A stretch of 64,000 nt of DNA from Microbacterium esteraromaticum (GCF_900163815.1 NZ_FUKO01000030.1:39643-103642); one strand, 5' to 3'. Shown: positions 53,841-62,434, numbered from the stretch's first letter. Notes: generated by a model not told the origin, from the sequence alone. Made by a program: numbers and translations.

Positions 53841-54952
53841 GACGGTATCCGATCTGCTGCGGGCGACGCCGCGGCTGTCCGCGGGTCGACGTGGAACCAG
53901 CTTCGCGCCAACCAGAGCGAGACGTAGACCAGCCCGACGAGGATCGGCACTTCGATGAGCGGCCCGACGACGCCGGCGAGGGCCTGCCCCGATGCGGCGC
54001 CGAAGGTGGCGATCGACACGGCGATGGCGAGTTCGAAGTTGTTGCCGGCTGCGGTGAAGGCCAGCGTGGTCGAGCGTGCGTAGCCGAGGTTCAACGCTCG
54101 GCCGGAGAGGATGCCGGCGAACCACATGACCGCGAAGTAGACCAGCAGCGGCAGCGCGATGCGGCCGACATCCCACGGGTGCGACGTGACCTGTTCGCCC
54201 TGCAGCGCGAACAGCAGAACGATGGTGAACAGCAGCCCGTACAGAGCCCACGGTCCGATCCGGGGCAGGAACTTCTCCTCGTACCAGGGGCGCCCCTTGC
54301 GACGCTCGCCGATGAGTCGGGAAGCGAAGCCGGCGGCGAGCGGGATGCCGAGGAAGATCAGCACGTTCAGTGCGATCTGACCGACCGAGATCTCGAGCCC
54401 CTGGGTGTCGAGCCCGAGCCACCCGGGCAGCACCGAGAGATAGAACCAGCCGAGCAGCGCGAACGCGATCACCTGGAAGACGGAGTTGATTGCGACCAGC
54501 ACGGCCGCAGCCTCACGATCGCCGCAGGCGAGGTCGTTCCAGATGATGACCATCGCGATGCAGCGGGCGAGGCCGACGATGATGAGGCCGGTGCGGTACT
54601 CGGGCAGGTCAGGCAGGAAGACCCAGGCGAGGGCGAACATCATCGCCGGGCCGATCAGCCAGTTGAGCACCAGCGAGGCGAACAGCAGTTTTTTGTCGCC
54701 CATGACTGTCGCCACGCGGCCGTAGCGCACCTTCGCGAGCACCGGGTACATCATCACCAGCAGCCCGAGCGCGATCGGCAGCGAGATACCGCCTACTTCG
54801 AGACGCGCAAGAAGGTCCGAGACGCCGGGGATGAAACGCCCCGTGATGAGGCCTGCCACCATGGCGAGCCCGATCCACAGCGGCAGCCAGCGGTCGAGGG
54901 CGGAAAGGCGATCGGGGGCGGCGGGTGCGGCCACTCCTGCTTGTATCGACAC
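53837..54952 (-). CDS. ACR3-family arsenite efflux transporter
   Basis: The 371-residue permease has ten or so helices and the ACR3 signature GLARCIAMVIIWNDLACGD with the conserved Cys that contacts arsenite, plus ALGLLVMMYPVLAKVRYG. It exports As(III) and Sb(III). The GTG start at 54952 sits inside a 16-bp operator-like palindrome, suggesting repression by ArsR at the start codon. Confidence 0.95.
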   Translation of the reverse strand: MSIQAGVAAPAAPDRLSALDRWLPLWIGLAMVAGLITGRFIPGVSDLLARLEVGGISLPIALGLLVMMYPVLAKVRYGRVATVMGDKKLLFASLVLNWLIGPAMMFALAWVFLPDLPEYRTGLIIVGLARCIAMVIIWNDLACGDREAAAVLVAINSVFQVIAFALLGWFYLSVLPGWLGLDTQGLEISVGQIALNVLIFLGIPLAAGFASRLIGERRKGRPWYEEKFLPRIGPWALYGLLFTIVLLFALQGEQVTSHPWDVGRIALPLLVYFAVMWFAGILSGRALNLGYARSTTLAFTAAGNNFELAIAVSIATFGAASGQALAGVVGPLIEVPILVGLVYVSLWLARSWFHVDPRTAAASPAADRIPS

Positions 54953-54961
54953 TTGTCTATA
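54944..54961. promoter_or_regulatory. ArsR operator candidate
   Basis: TATCGACA (54944-54951), CT, TGTCTATA (54954-54961) is an 8-2-8 palindrome with one mismatch, spanning the start codon of acr3. Confidence 0.6.
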
Positions 54962-55100
54962 TTGACGGAACTCGATTCAGTGGGCAAGTTCAGCGCTACA
55001 GCCACGAGATATCGTGCTCGGCTCTTCCCCCGACCCACCACAGTGCCCAGACTGGAGGAAAGACAGCGGATCCTCGTCCGCCGAACAGAGGGAGCAGCAC

Positions 55101-56120
55101 ATGCGCGGAGTAGTCATGCACGGACCCGGTGATGTACGGGTCGAAGAGCGAGAGAAGCCGACGATCACCCGCCCGACAGATGCGGTGATCAAGCTCGCCG
55201 CCACGTGCATCTGCGGCTCTGACCTGTGGCCGTACCGCGGCGCGGACAAGGTCGATGCCACGCCGATGGGCCACGAGTACGTCGGCGTCGTCGAGCAGAT
55301 CGGCGACGCCGTGAAGAACGTGCGCGTCGGCGATTTCGTGGTCGGGTCGTTCATGGCATCCGACAACACCTGCGAGATCTGCGCAGCCGGGTATCAATCG
55401 CGATGCGTGCACGTCGTGCCGATGGGCCGCGTCGGCACGCAGGCCGAGTACGCGCTGATCCCGCACGCGGATGGCACGCTGGTCGCGACTCCCGGCCAGC
55501 CGGATGCAGATCTCATCCCCTCGCTGCTGGCCGCCTCAGATGTGCTCGGCACCGGGTGGTTCGCCGCCGTCGCGGCCGAAGTCGGGCCCGGCAAGACCGT
55601 TGCCGTCGTCGGCGATGAGGCAGTGGGCCTGCTCGGCATCCTCGCCGCGTCGCAGCTGGGGGCGGAGCGGATCATCGCGATGGGCCGGCACGCCGACCGG
55701 CAGGAGCTGGCGCGGAGATTCGGTGCGACGAACATCGTGGAAGAGTGCGGCGACGCCGGCGTGGAGAAGATCAAGGAGCTCACCGACGGCCTCGGTGCGC
55801 ATTCGGTCATCGAGGCAGTCGGCACCCAGGAATCGATGATGCAGGCGATCCATTCTGCGCGACCGGGCGGACACGTCGGCTTCGTCGGCGTCTCGCACGA
55901 CGTGTCGCTGCCGGGACGCGAGATGTTCTATTCGACTGTGCACCTGCACGGTGGCCCCGCACCGGTGCGCCGGTTTCTCCCCGATCTCATCCAGCTCATC
56001 TGGGACCGCAAGATCGATCCGGGAGCGGTGTTCGACCTCACGCTGCCGCTCGAGCAGGCCGCCGAGGGCTACCGCGCGATGGACGAGCGCCGCGCGACCA
56101 AGGTCCTGCTGACCCTCTGA
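55101..56120 (+). CDS. Zinc-dependent alcohol dehydrogenase (MDR family)
   Basis: The 339-residue medium-chain dehydrogenase has the catalytic zinc ligands ATCICGSDLW and GHEYVGVVEQIG, a structural-zinc-like DNTCEICAAGYQSRC (incomplete set), and an NAD(P) site VAVVGDEAVGLLGILAA. It oxidises or reduces an alcohol or aldehyde of unknown identity. AGAGGGAG precedes ATG 55101, which is why the longer frame is not used. It is divergent from acr3. Confidence 0.93.
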   Translation: MRGVVMHGPGDVRVEEREKPTITRPTDAVIKLAATCICGSDLWPYRGADKVDATPMGHEYVGVVEQIGDAVKNVRVGDFVVGSFMASDNTCEICAAGYQSRCVHVVPMGRVGTQAEYALIPHADGTLVATPGQPDADLIPSLLAASDVLGTGWFAAVAAEVGPGKTVAVVGDEAVGLLGILAASQLGAERIIAMGRHADRQELARRFGATNIVEECGDAGVEKIKELTDGLGAHSVIEAVGTQESMMQAIHSARPGGHVGFVGVSHDVSLPGREMFYSTVHLHGGPAPVRRFLPDLIQLIWDRKIDPGAVFDLTLPLEQAAEGYRAMDERRATKVLLTL

Positions 56121-56168
56121 CCCGTCTGACCGTCTGCTGGCCGGCGGCTCGGCCCGGGTCCCGTGGCT

Positions 56169-56334
56169 CCGGTCGCAATTTGTCCCGCTCACCTGGGAAA
56201 CGGGCGGGACATATCGCGACCGGAACGGCATGATGGGGCGGTTGCCGGCGGTCGGGGGCTCAGCCCAGGTCCCGCGGCTCCGGTCGCAATTTGTCCCGCG
56301 CATCCGCGAATCGGGCGGGACATATTGCGACCGG
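56169..56334. repeat. Two tandem ~111-bp units, each with a 20-bp-arm palindrome
   Basis: CCGGTCGCAATTTGTCCCGC (56169-56188) pairs with 56204-56223 (2 mismatches), and the same left arm at 56280-56299 pairs with 56315-56334 (1 mismatch). The flanking sequence is also repeated with a 111-bp period. It lies between the convergent ADH and ABC exporter genes. Confidence 0.8.
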
Positions 56335-56362
56335 AACGGCATGGTGCGGCGGTCGCCGGAGG

Positions 56363-56384
56363 GCGGATGCTGCGCAGCATCCGC
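56363..56384 (-). terminator. Perfect 22-bp palindrome after the ABC exporter
   Basis: GCGGATGCTG followed by its exact inverse (CGCAGCATCCGC overlap) makes a 22-base perfect palindrome that ends directly before the exporter stop codon and includes the GGATGC word. It can act as a terminator hairpin. Confidence 0.55.
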
Positions 56385-58436
56385 TCAGGACGTCGAGCCG
56401 CTTCCGGGGGCGGCGGGGTCTTCGAGCACCACCGCATCCATCGGCGCGTCGAACTGGGCGTTGTAGAGACGCCAGTACGCGCCTTCGGCCTCCAGCAGCT
56501 GCTGGTGATCGCCCTGCTCCACGATCGCACCGTTCTCCAACACCAGGATGAGATCGGCATCGCGAATGGTCGAGAGCCGGTGCGCGATGACGAAGGCCGT
56601 GCGGTCTTCGCGCAGCCGTGACATCGCCCGCTGAATCAGCAGCTCGGTGCGAGTGTCGACCGATGAAGTCGCTTCATCGAGGATGAGCAGTCGCGGATCG
56701 GCGAGGAACGCGCGCGCGATCGTCACCAGCTGCCGCTCCCCCACGGAGAGGTTCGTGGCCTCGTCATCCAGCACCGTCTCGTAGCCATCGGGGAGCATGT
56801 GCACGAACCGGTCGACATACGCCGCCGTCGCCGCCTCGACCATCTGCTCCTCGGTCGCGTCCGGGCGGCCGTACATGATGTTGTCGCGAATGGTTCCCGC
56901 GAACAGCCAGGTGTCCTGCAGCACCATGCCGGTGCGTGCACGCAGATCATCCCGGGTCATCTGGCGGGTGTCGACAACATCCGCCCCGCTTTCGGACGAG
57001 CCCAGCGCGATCTTTCCGGAATCGACGTCGTAGAACCGCATGATGAGATTCACCAGGGTCGTCTTGCCGGCGCCGGTCGGGCCGACGATCGCGACCGTGC
57101 TGCCAGGGCGGGCCGACAGGCTCAGCCCCTCGATCAGCGGCTTCTCTTCGGAGTAGCGGAACGAGACGTCGTCGAACTCCAGGTGGCTGGCGTCGGACGG
57201 CACGGTGGATGCCGGGTCAGCATCCGCCGTCTGCTCGGGCTCATCGAGCAGTTCGAAGACCCGCTCGGCGCTGGCGACGCCGGACTGCAGCAGGTTGACC
57301 ATCGAGCCGAGCTGACTGAGTGGCTGCGTGAACTGGCGCGCGTACTGGATGAACGCCTGCACGTCGCCGATCGACATCGCCCCGCCCGCGACCTGGAGGC
57401 CGCCGACGACGGCGATACCGACATAGACGAGGTTTCCGACGAAGGTCATGCTCGGCATGATGATGCCCGAGATGAACTGCGCACCGAAGCTCGCCTTGTA
57501 GACGCGACGGTTCTCTTCGCTGAACGCCGCCTCGACGGCCTGCTGGTGACCGAACACCTTGACGACCGCGTGCCCGGAGTACGTCTCCTCGATGCGGGAA
57601 TTGAGGATGCCGGTCTGCTTCCACTGCTCGACGAACAGCTTCTGCGAGCGTCGGGCGACGAGCACCGTGATGAGGATGGTGAGCGGGATCGTGACCAGCG
57701 CGATCACCGCAAGCAGCGGTGAGATGAGGAACATCATCAGCAGCACGCCGATCACGGTGAGCAGCGAAGTGATCACCTGCGACAGCGTCTGCTGCAGCGA
57801 CTGGCCGATGTTGTCGACGTCGTTCGTGACGCGGCTGAGCAGCTCGCCGCGCTGCACGCGGTCGAAGTAGCTCAGCGGCAGGCGGTGGATCTTGTCTTCC
57901 ACCTGCAGACGCAGTCGGTGCATCGCGCGCTGCACGACCACGTTCAGAATGCGCGCCTGCACGAGCGAGAAGAGGCTGGCCAAGACGTAGACCGACACGA
58001 CGAAGAGCAGGATCAGGCTGAGCTGCCCGAAGTCGATGCCCTGGCCCGGCACGAAGTCCATCGCGCGCAGCATGTCTGCCTGATCGCCGTGCCCTGACGC
58101 GGAGAGCTGCTTGATGACGTCGGCCTTGCTGACGCCCGACGGGAACTGCAGCGAGATGAATCCGGCGAACACGATGTTCGTGCCCTCGCCGAGCAGCTTC
58201 GGTCCGATGACCGTGAGCCCGACACTCACCACACCGAGAGCGATGACGAGGACGACCTTCGAGAGATCGCGTCGCAGTGTCGCGAGCAGGCGCTTCGCCG
58301 AGGGCAGGAAGTTCTGCGCCTTGGCCACGGGCGCGCCGCGCATCGCGGCGCCGCCCATCGGACCTCGGCCGCCGGGCGGACCTCGGCCGCCGGCCGGAGC
58401 GGCGGGGGCTGCGGGGGTGCGCTTCGGGTCGCTCAT
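56385..58436 (-). CDS. ABC exporter subunit with canonical ATP site (permease-ATPase fusion)
   Basis: The 683-residue half-exporter has an N-terminal Pro/Gly-rich segment, six membrane helices and an ATPase with Walker A GPTGAGKTTL, signature NLSVGERQLVTIARAF and Walker B LLILDEATSSVD with catalytic Glu. The signature LSVGERQ deviates from LSGGQ. It overlaps the second half-exporter by 4 nt, so the two form a heterodimer (Rv1272c/1273c-like). Confidence 0.93.
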   Translation of the reverse strand: MSDPKRTPAAPAAPAGGRGPPGGRGPMGGAAMRGAPVAKAQNFLPSAKRLLATLRRDLSKVVLVIALGVVSVGLTVIGPKLLGEGTNIVFAGFISLQFPSGVSKADVIKQLSASGHGDQADMLRAMDFVPGQGIDFGQLSLILLFVVSVYVLASLFSLVQARILNVVVQRAMHRLRLQVEDKIHRLPLSYFDRVQRGELLSRVTNDVDNIGQSLQQTLSQVITSLLTVIGVLLMMFLISPLLAVIALVTIPLTILITVLVARRSQKLFVEQWKQTGILNSRIEETYSGHAVVKVFGHQQAVEAAFSEENRRVYKASFGAQFISGIIMPSMTFVGNLVYVGIAVVGGLQVAGGAMSIGDVQAFIQYARQFTQPLSQLGSMVNLLQSGVASAERVFELLDEPEQTADADPASTVPSDASHLEFDDVSFRYSEEKPLIEGLSLSARPGSTVAIVGPTGAGKTTLVNLIMRFYDVDSGKIALGSSESGADVVDTRQMTRDDLRARTGMVLQDTWLFAGTIRDNIMYGRPDATEEQMVEAATAAYVDRFVHMLPDGYETVLDDEATNLSVGERQLVTIARAFLADPRLLILDEATSSVDTRTELLIQRAMSRLREDRTAFVIAHRLSTIRDADLILVLENGAIVEQGDHQQLLEAEGAYWRLYNAQFDAPMDAVVLEDPAAPGSGSTS

Positions 58437-60166
58437 GATGCCGCCTCCACGCTCTCCTGAGATTCGACGATCTCGCGATACGTCTTGCTCGTCTCCAGCA
58501 GATCTCGATGCCGCCCTATCCCGACGATCTCGCCGTGATCGAGCACGACGATCTGATCGGCATCGCGGATCGTGCTGACGCGCTGCGCGACGACGAGCTG
58601 CGTCACGTGCGGCAAGTGGGTGTGCAGCGCCCGGCGCAGAGCGGCATCGGTGGCGACATCGAGAGCCGAGAACGAGTCGTCGAAGATGTAGATCTCGGGC
58701 TGCTTCACGAGTGCGCGGGCGATGGCGAGACGCTGGCGCTGACCGCCGGAGACATTCGTGCCGCCCTGGGCGATCAGCTCTTCCAGGCCGAGTGGCATCG
58801 CCTCGACGAAGTCGCGGGCCTGGGCGATCTCCAGCGCGTGCCAGAGGTCGTCGTCCGTGGCATCCGCATTGCCGTATCTGAGGTTCGATGCGATCGTGCC
58901 CGAGAACAGGAATGCCCGCTGCGGCACCAGTCCGATGCGCCGCCACAGCTCGTCGGGGTCGAGTTCGCGCACGTCGGTGCCATCGACGCGCACGGCGCCT
59001 GCCGTGACGTCGAAGAGCCGCGGCACGAGGCCGATCAGGGTGGATTTACCCGCGCCGGTCGAGCCGATGATCGCGGTGGTCGTGCCCGGTTCGACGGCGA
59101 AGCGGATGCCGCTGAGCACCGGCTTGTCGGCGCCGGGGTACGTGAACTCGACGTCATCGAAGACGATCGCGCCGTTCGTGAGTTCCGGTGTCGCGGGCGA
59201 CGTCGGGGCGATCACCGAAGTATCCGTGCGCAGCACTTCGCTGATGCGGTTCGCGCAGACCGCGGCGCGCGGGATCATCACGAACATGAAGGCGGCCATC
59301 ATCACGCCCATCAGAATCTGCATCAGGTACTGCAGGAAGGCGAACAGGGTGCCGATCTGCGCATTGCTGTTCTGCACCTCAGACGCGCCGAACCAGATCA
59401 CGGCGACGCTCGAGATGTTCATTACGAGCATGATCGCCGGAAACATCAGGGCCATCAGGTTTCCGGCGCGGATGCCCATCTCGGCGACGCCCTCGCTGGC
59501 GGTCTCGAAGCGCTTGCGCTCTTCGCACTCGCGGACGAAGGCACGGATAACGCGGATGCCGGTGAGTTGCTCTCGCAGAATCTGATTGACCCGGTCGATG
59601 CGCTTCTGCATCTGCTGGAACGCCGGCACCATGCGCACGACGATCAGGCTCACCAGAATGAGCATGATCGGGATGCTGACCACCATCAGCCACGACAGGC
59701 CGACATCCTGACGGACGGCCATGATCACCCCGCCGATCGCGAGCATGGGTGCCGAGATCATCAGCGTCGACGTCATCTGCACGAGCATCTGCACCTGCTG
59801 CACGTCGTTCGTATTGCGCGTGATCAGCGATGGCGGCCCGAACTGCCCCATCTCCTGCTGCGAGAAGCCGACCACGCGGTGGAACAGTGCGGCGCGCAGA
59901 TCGTGGCCGATACCCATCGCCAGTCGCGATCCGAAATAGACGCCGACGATGGCGCACGCGACCTGCACGAGGGTGACGATCAGCATCATGCCGCCGGTGG
60001 ACCAGATGTAGTCGATGTCGCCGGTGACGACGCCGTTGTCGATGATGTCGGCGTTCATCGTGGGCAGCTGCAGTGAGGCGATCGACTGCGCGAGCTGGAA
60101 CACGACGACCGCGATGATCAGCGGCCAGGCCGGCTTGAGGTAGGTGACCAGGAGTCTCCAGAGCAT
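58433..60166 (-). CDS. ABC exporter subunit with degenerate ATP site
   Basis: The 577-residue half-exporter has Walker A GSTGAGKSTL and signature NVSGGQRQRLAIARAL, but Walker B is IYIFDDSFSALD with Asp in place of the catalytic Glu. Heterodimeric exporters of this kind usually have one consensus and one degenerate site. The TetR gene lies 2 nt upstream, so expression is probably controlled by it. Confidence 0.94.
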   Translation of the reverse strand: MLWRLLVTYLKPAWPLIIAVVVFQLAQSIASLQLPTMNADIIDNGVVTGDIDYIWSTGGMMLIVTLVQVACAIVGVYFGSRLAMGIGHDLRAALFHRVVGFSQQEMGQFGPPSLITRNTNDVQQVQMLVQMTSTLMISAPMLAIGGVIMAVRQDVGLSWLMVVSIPIMLILVSLIVVRMVPAFQQMQKRIDRVNQILREQLTGIRVIRAFVRECEERKRFETASEGVAEMGIRAGNLMALMFPAIMLVMNISSVAVIWFGASEVQNSNAQIGTLFAFLQYLMQILMGVMMAAFMFVMIPRAAVCANRISEVLRTDTSVIAPTSPATPELTNGAIVFDDVEFTYPGADKPVLSGIRFAVEPGTTTAIIGSTGAGKSTLIGLVPRLFDVTAGAVRVDGTDVRELDPDELWRRIGLVPQRAFLFSGTIASNLRYGNADATDDDLWHALEIAQARDFVEAMPLGLEELIAQGGTNVSGGQRQRLAIARALVKQPEIYIFDDSFSALDVATDAALRRALHTHLPHVTQLVVAQRVSTIRDADQIVVLDHGEIVGIGRHRDLLETSKTYREIVESQESVEAAS

Positions 60167-60168
60167 GG

Positions 60169-60789
60169 TCAGTTCTTCTTTCCGTCATCCGCCGTGCTGC
60201 GGCGCGGTCTTCCGGCGATGCCGTAGAGCGCGAAGTCGACGAGTTCTTCGTCGCTGAGCGCGGCGCCATCGCCGAGCTGCGGTGCGGATGCTGCGATCAC
60301 GAGCAGGCGGATGAGAGCGCCGAGCTTGCGAGGAGGAATCTGCAGCTGCGCAGCATCCGCCGTGAAGATCTGCGCTGCGGTCTCTTCGAACCCGCCGCTC
60401 GGGCGGCGCTTCATGTACTGCCGCGCTTCGCCGGGGTCGAGCAGCGACAGCATGGCGAACATCCCTTTGGCGCGACCGCGTGCGTGCCGGATGACCGCGT
60501 GCAGCCGCTCTTCGATGCTGAGGCCTGCGGTACTGATCTCAGGCACCAGCGTGTCATTCGCGTGGTCGAAGAAGACGTCGACGACGGCGCGGATGAGCGC
60601 GTCTTTATCGCCGTAGGCGCGGAAGATCGTGCCCTCGGCGATGCCGAGATGGTCTGCGAGCTGCTTGGTCGTCACCGACGATCCCTGTTCGATGAACAGC
60701 GGGATCGCCGCGGTCGCGATCATCTCGCGACGCTGCTCGATCGTCATCGGACTGGCGCGGCCGCCTGGGCGCTTCTCGGTCTTCTGCAC
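60169..60789 (-). CDS. TetR family regulator of the ABC exporter
   Basis: The 206-residue repressor has RREMIATAAIPLFIEQGSS and the recognition helix region QLADHLGIAEGTIFRAYGDKD. The GTG start at 60789 is supported by TAGAGT ending 7 nt upstream (leaderless) beside a perfect palindrome; ATG 60747 would be shorter. It is the first gene of the exporter operon and probably responds to the exported drug or lipid. Confidence 0.9.
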   Translation of the reverse strand: MQKTEKRPGGRASPMTIEQRREMIATAAIPLFIEQGSSVTTKQLADHLGIAEGTIFRAYGDKDALIRAVVDVFFDHANDTLVPEISTAGLSIEERLHAVIRHARGRAKGMFAMLSLLDPGEARQYMKRRPSGGFEETAAQIFTADAAQLQIPPRKLGALIRLLVIAASAPQLGDGAALSDEELVDFALYGIAGRPRRSTADDGKKN

Positions 60790-60804
60790 ATCGAGAACTC
60801 TAAT

Positions 60805-60820
60805 GAGTGAGCACTCACTC
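60805..60820. promoter_or_regulatory. TetR operator candidate
   Basis: GAGTGAG, CA, CTCACTC is a perfect 7-2-7 palindrome immediately upstream of the TetR gene's -10, in the spacer region of its promoter. Confidence 0.75.
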
Positions 60821-60842
60821 CGCAAGAGCGATGTGGCGAACG

Positions 60843-61403
60843 TCAGGCCCGATTGTCGACGGAGACGACCCGCCAGCCGTCAGAGTCATGCGCGATCTCC
60901 GCCCACGACCCGGTCTCCGCTTCGACGTGCAGGCCTGGCTGGATGCGCTCGAGGAGCGGGCGGATGACCGCATCGTGCGTGACGATCGCGACCGCTCCGA
61001 CACCCGACTCGGCGAGGGCGTCGAGTCCGCGCAGAGCGCGATCGAGAACGATCTGCTCATCTTCCACACCCGGGGCCGCGCTCACGCTGCCCCATTCCGC
61101 GATGACCTCGGTCTTCACCTGGCCCGTCCACGGGCCGTAATCGCGATCGTTGAAGGCCATGTCGATTTCGTGCGCCATGCCACTGGCATCCGCAATGATC
61201 TGCGCCGTGCGCATCGCGCGCTGCAGAGGACTCGAGAGCACCCGTGCAAGCTCGAACGGAACGAGGGCTGCCGCAGTCGCCTGCACTTCGCCGATGCCGG
61301 TTTCATCGAGTTCGGGATCGGCGAGGCCTCGCAGGCGCCCCTCGGCGTTGAGCGCGGTGCGTCCGTGTCGCACCAGGAGAACCCGGGTGGAATTGGTGGT
61401 CAT
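60843..61403 (-). CDS. Histidine phosphatase family protein
   Basis: The 186-residue branch-1 phosphatase has VLLVRHGRTALNAEGRLRG (catalytic His) and AIVTHDAVIRPLLERI with the second His. It is like CobC or GpmB but the substrate is undefined. It lies between crcB and the TetR operator and does not overlap either. Confidence 0.9.
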   Translation of the reverse strand: MTTNSTRVLLVRHGRTALNAEGRLRGLADPELDETGIGEVQATAAALVPFELARVLSSPLQRAMRTAQIIADASGMAHEIDMAFNDRDYGPWTGQVKTEVIAEWGSVSAAPGVEDEQIVLDRALRGLDALAESGVGAVAIVTHDAVIRPLLERIQPGLHVEAETGSWAEIAHDSDGWRVVSVDNRA

Positions 61404-61422
61404 ATCGACTCCTGTCTTGTGG

Positions 61423-61800
61423 TCAGGCGAGGCTTCCGAGCCAGAATCCCAGTGCGGCCAGGGCGGTTGCCCCCACCAGAACTCCGAGACCATTGGCTGT
61501 TCCCGCCACCCACTTCCGTTCTTGCAGAAGGCGGATCGTCTCGAAGCTCGCGGTGGAGAACGTGGTGTACCCGCCGAGGAAACCGGCACCCACGATCAGA
61601 TGAACTGATCCGGGCAGCAGCTGGCTGGAGGTGAATCCGGTGAGCAGGCCGAGCAGAAGGGATCCGCTGAGGTTGAGCATGATCGTTCCCCACGACATCG
61701 TGCCGCGGGTTCGGGAGCGGATAACCCCGTCGAGGAAGAATCGGGATGCGCAGCCCAGTCCGCCGGCCGCGGCGATGCTGAGGAAGAGGAGCGGGGTCAT
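61423..61800 (-). CDS. crcB: Fluoride-specific ion channel CrcB/Fluc, first copy
   Basis: The 125-residue four-helix channel has the Fluc pattern: GGLGCASRFFLDGVI (Arg at the mouth), GTIMLNLSGSLLLGLL with the central Asn, and FLGGYTTFSTASFE with the Na+-site Thr/Ser and Phe box. It removes fluoride from the cytoplasm. It overlaps the second crcB by ATGA, so the two form a heterodimeric channel as in many actinobacteria. Confidence 0.95.
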   Translation of the reverse strand: MTPLLFLSIAAAGGLGCASRFFLDGVIRSRTRGTMSWGTIMLNLSGSLLLGLLTGFTSSQLLPGSVHLIVGAGFLGGYTTFSTASFETIRLLQERKWVAGTANGLGVLVGATALAALGFWLGSLA

Positions 61801-62345
61801 GCGCGGCGCTCCGCCCGGGTGCGGTGCGTGGTCGCGGCGACCAGTATTCCGACCCAAGTCGCGACGCCCCCCAGCAGAACCGTGCTCAGCGCGTACCCGA
61901 TGCCCAGCGCCGTCTGGCCTGCGTCGAGAAGCAGCACGGCGTCGGTGGCCAAGGCACTGTAGGTGGTGTATCCGCCGATGAGCCCCGTGCCGAGCAGCAG
62001 TCGAAGCGTACGGCGCCGGCCATGGTCGGGGCCGCGGCGCGCGAGGGCGTCGAGAAGGATGCCGAGTACAAACGCTCCGGTGAGATTTGCTGTGAGGATC
62101 GCCCAGGGAATGCCGCCTGCGGCTGGAAAGGCGAGCGTCAGCGCCTCGCGGGCCGCGACGCCGGCAACCCCGCCGGCGAACACCAGAGCCAACGACGACG
62201 CGCGCAGGTGCATCGGTTGCGGCTCACCAGCCGAGCCCTGGTCGACTTCGATATCGGAGTCGAGAGGGAGTGGGGTGATCGGGTCCTCTTCGGGAGCGCG
62301 GGACCGGATCGGATCGGCACCTGCCACCGGATCAAACGCGTTCAT
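61797..62345 (-). CDS. crcB: Fluoride-specific ion channel CrcB/Fluc, second copy (with N-terminal extension)
   Basis: The 182-residue product has a hydrophilic acidic extension (about 45 residues, starting MNAFDPVAGADP) before the channel core: AGVAAREALTLAF, AILTANLTGAFVLGIL and LIGGYTTYSALATD. The start is supported by GGTAGGAG 5 nt upstream, itself in a riboswitch-like RNA. The extension has no membrane helix and no recognised fold. Confidence 0.93.
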   Translation of the reverse strand: MNAFDPVAGADPIRSRAPEEDPITPLPLDSDIEVDQGSAGEPQPMHLRASSLALVFAGGVAGVAAREALTLAFPAAGGIPWAILTANLTGAFVLGILLDALARRGPDHGRRRTLRLLLGTGLIGGYTTYSALATDAVLLLDAGQTALGIGYALSTVLLGGVATWVGILVAATTHRTRAERRA

Positions 62346-62350
62346 GGGGT

Positions 62351-62434
62351 CTCCTACCGTCAGTGCGCATACACGCTGTTCGGGTAGGGACTGTTGTCGG
62401 AAATCCGAGGTTTGGACCGGCGAGCCCCACCGCC
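62351..62434 (-). promoter_or_regulatory. Candidate fluoride riboswitch upstream of crcB
   Basis: Read 5' to 3' on the minus strand, GGCG-loop-CGCC (62434-62419) forms a first stem with loop GUGGGGCU. A second stem UCGG/CCGA (62408-62397) follows CCAAACC. AGUCCC (62392-62387) can pair with GGGGCU of the first loop as a pseudoknot, as in known crcB RNAs. CCUACC (62388-62383) can instead pair with GGUAGG of the Shine-Dalgarno at 62358-62353. The conserved GAUG and UGAUG elements are changed (GGUG, CAACA). Confidence 0.55.

Noticed and set aside
58437..58946. N-terminal extension of the first ABC exporter subunit
   Set aside because: It overlaps the upstream ABC gene in another frame; ATG 58436 in an ATGA overlap is the natural start.
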